Source: Chromobacterium sphagni (GTDB lineage Bacteria; Pseudomonadota; Gammaproteobacteria; Burkholderiales; Chromobacteriaceae). From it: DNA of 64,000 nt. Within the stretch, counting starts at the first letter, position 1, and each line of letters starts with the position of its first letter. Positions 63,731-64,000 of this stretch are shown here, piece after piece. The DNA is taken from contig NZ_MKCT01000061.1 of the NCBI RefSeq assembly GCF_001855555.1, positions 62,001 to 126,000 on the forward strand, read 5' to 3'. The notes under the pieces are model-generated. The model did not search any database. It was given only the letters and a program-made list of their open reading frames with translations, and was not told where the DNA came from. Both the position numbers and the translations under genes were made by a program.

Positions 63731-64000
63731 TCACACTGAGAACCGCCCGCCAAAACGACGCCGATGCGCTGGCGGAGATTTATCTCGGCTGCCGCCGCGA
63801 CATGCGTTACGCGCCGCTCATGCATAGCGACCAGGCGGTGCGGCAATGGTTTGCCGGTGTTCTGCTGCCGGCGGGAAACGTGTGGCTGGCGGAGCGGGAC
63901 GGCGCGATCGCCGGTTTTGTCGCCTGTTCGATGCAGGATGGCGCGCTGTGGCTGGATCAGCTCTACATCCGCCCCGGACTGCAAGGGCGCGGCATCGGTC
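63727..64000 (+). CDS. GNAT acetyltransferase, 3' cut by window
   Basis: The first 91 residues of a GNAT-fold acetyltransferase: [20 protein letters not shown], then the acetyl-CoA-binding region LDQLYIRPGLQGRGIG. The start overlaps the sugar transferase stop. Next to a 4-aminotransferase and an initiating transferase it may N-acetylate the amino sugar. The end lies outside the window. Confidence 0.85.
   Translation, partial: MITLRTARQNDADALAEIYLGCRRDMRYAPLMHSDQAVRQWFAGVLLPAGNVWLAERDGAIAGFVACSMQDGALWLDQLYIRPGLQGRGIG

Overview
The window is a contiguous piece of a GC-rich betaproteobacterial chromosome, most probably Chromobacterium or a close relative in the Chromobacteriaceae. The basis is gene order (rpoC-str-S10-spc-alpha, lnt-corC-ybeY-phoH), protein content and codon use; no 16S gene is present, so the genus is an inference.

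Layout. (1) 1-19.55 kb: the 3' end of rpoC, then the str, S10, spc and alpha gene groups on the + strand, from rpsL to rplQ. Internal promoters and hairpin leaders lie before rplC, before rplN and before rpsM. Between secY and rpmJ sits an infA (IF-1) copy whose first third is scrambled by compensating deletions. (2) 19.57-25.4 kb: glutaminase and a MOSC protein on the - strand, then two chemoreceptors on the + strand. One has an amino-acid-type dCache sensor, the other an sCache_2-like sensor. (3) 25.4-34.8 kb: a - strand block holding lnt, corC, ybeY, phoH, a HAD phosphatase, a YciI-like protein, miaB, a small exported protein, a CPA2 antiporter and an FAD oxidoreductase. The oxidoreductase is divergent from an ECF41-type sigma factor and preceded by a sequence matching the ECF41 promoter consensus. 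(4) 35.8-36.5 kb: a diverged S4-domain pseudouridine synthase.

(5) 36.5-41.3 kb is the most unusual region. Two proteins that look like secreted toxins share a C-terminal module resembling the XVIPCD recognition domain of bacteria-killing type IV secretion effectors. The larger carries a lysozyme/transglycosylase-like domain, an NlpC/P60 domain and two copies of the module. The smaller carries a papain-like (permuted NlpC/P60) candidate domain. Between them lies an AT-rich gene for a membrane-anchored protein, the natural candidate for immunity.

(6) 41.5-44.9 kb: a HypX/HoxX-like formyltransferase/enoyl-CoA hydratase fusion and an AidB-like flavoprotein. (7) 45.2-46.5 kb: a decayed IS5-family element and two identical CAU-anticodon tRNA genes. 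(8) 46.6-50.5 kb: a MidA/NDUFAF7-type methyltransferase, a pteridine reductase, ttcA and a spermidine-synthase-like protein. (9) 50.7-64.0 kb: a surface-glycan cluster. WbpA-, WbpB-, WbpD- and WbpE-like enzymes would make UDP-2,3-diacetamido-2,3-dideoxy-glucuronic acid. A Wzx-like flippase, a LbH acetyltransferase, three GT4 glycosyltransferases, a second DegT aminotransferase, a polyprenyl-phosphate sugar transferase and a GNAT acetyltransferase (cut by the window end) follow. No Wzy polymerase was recognised.
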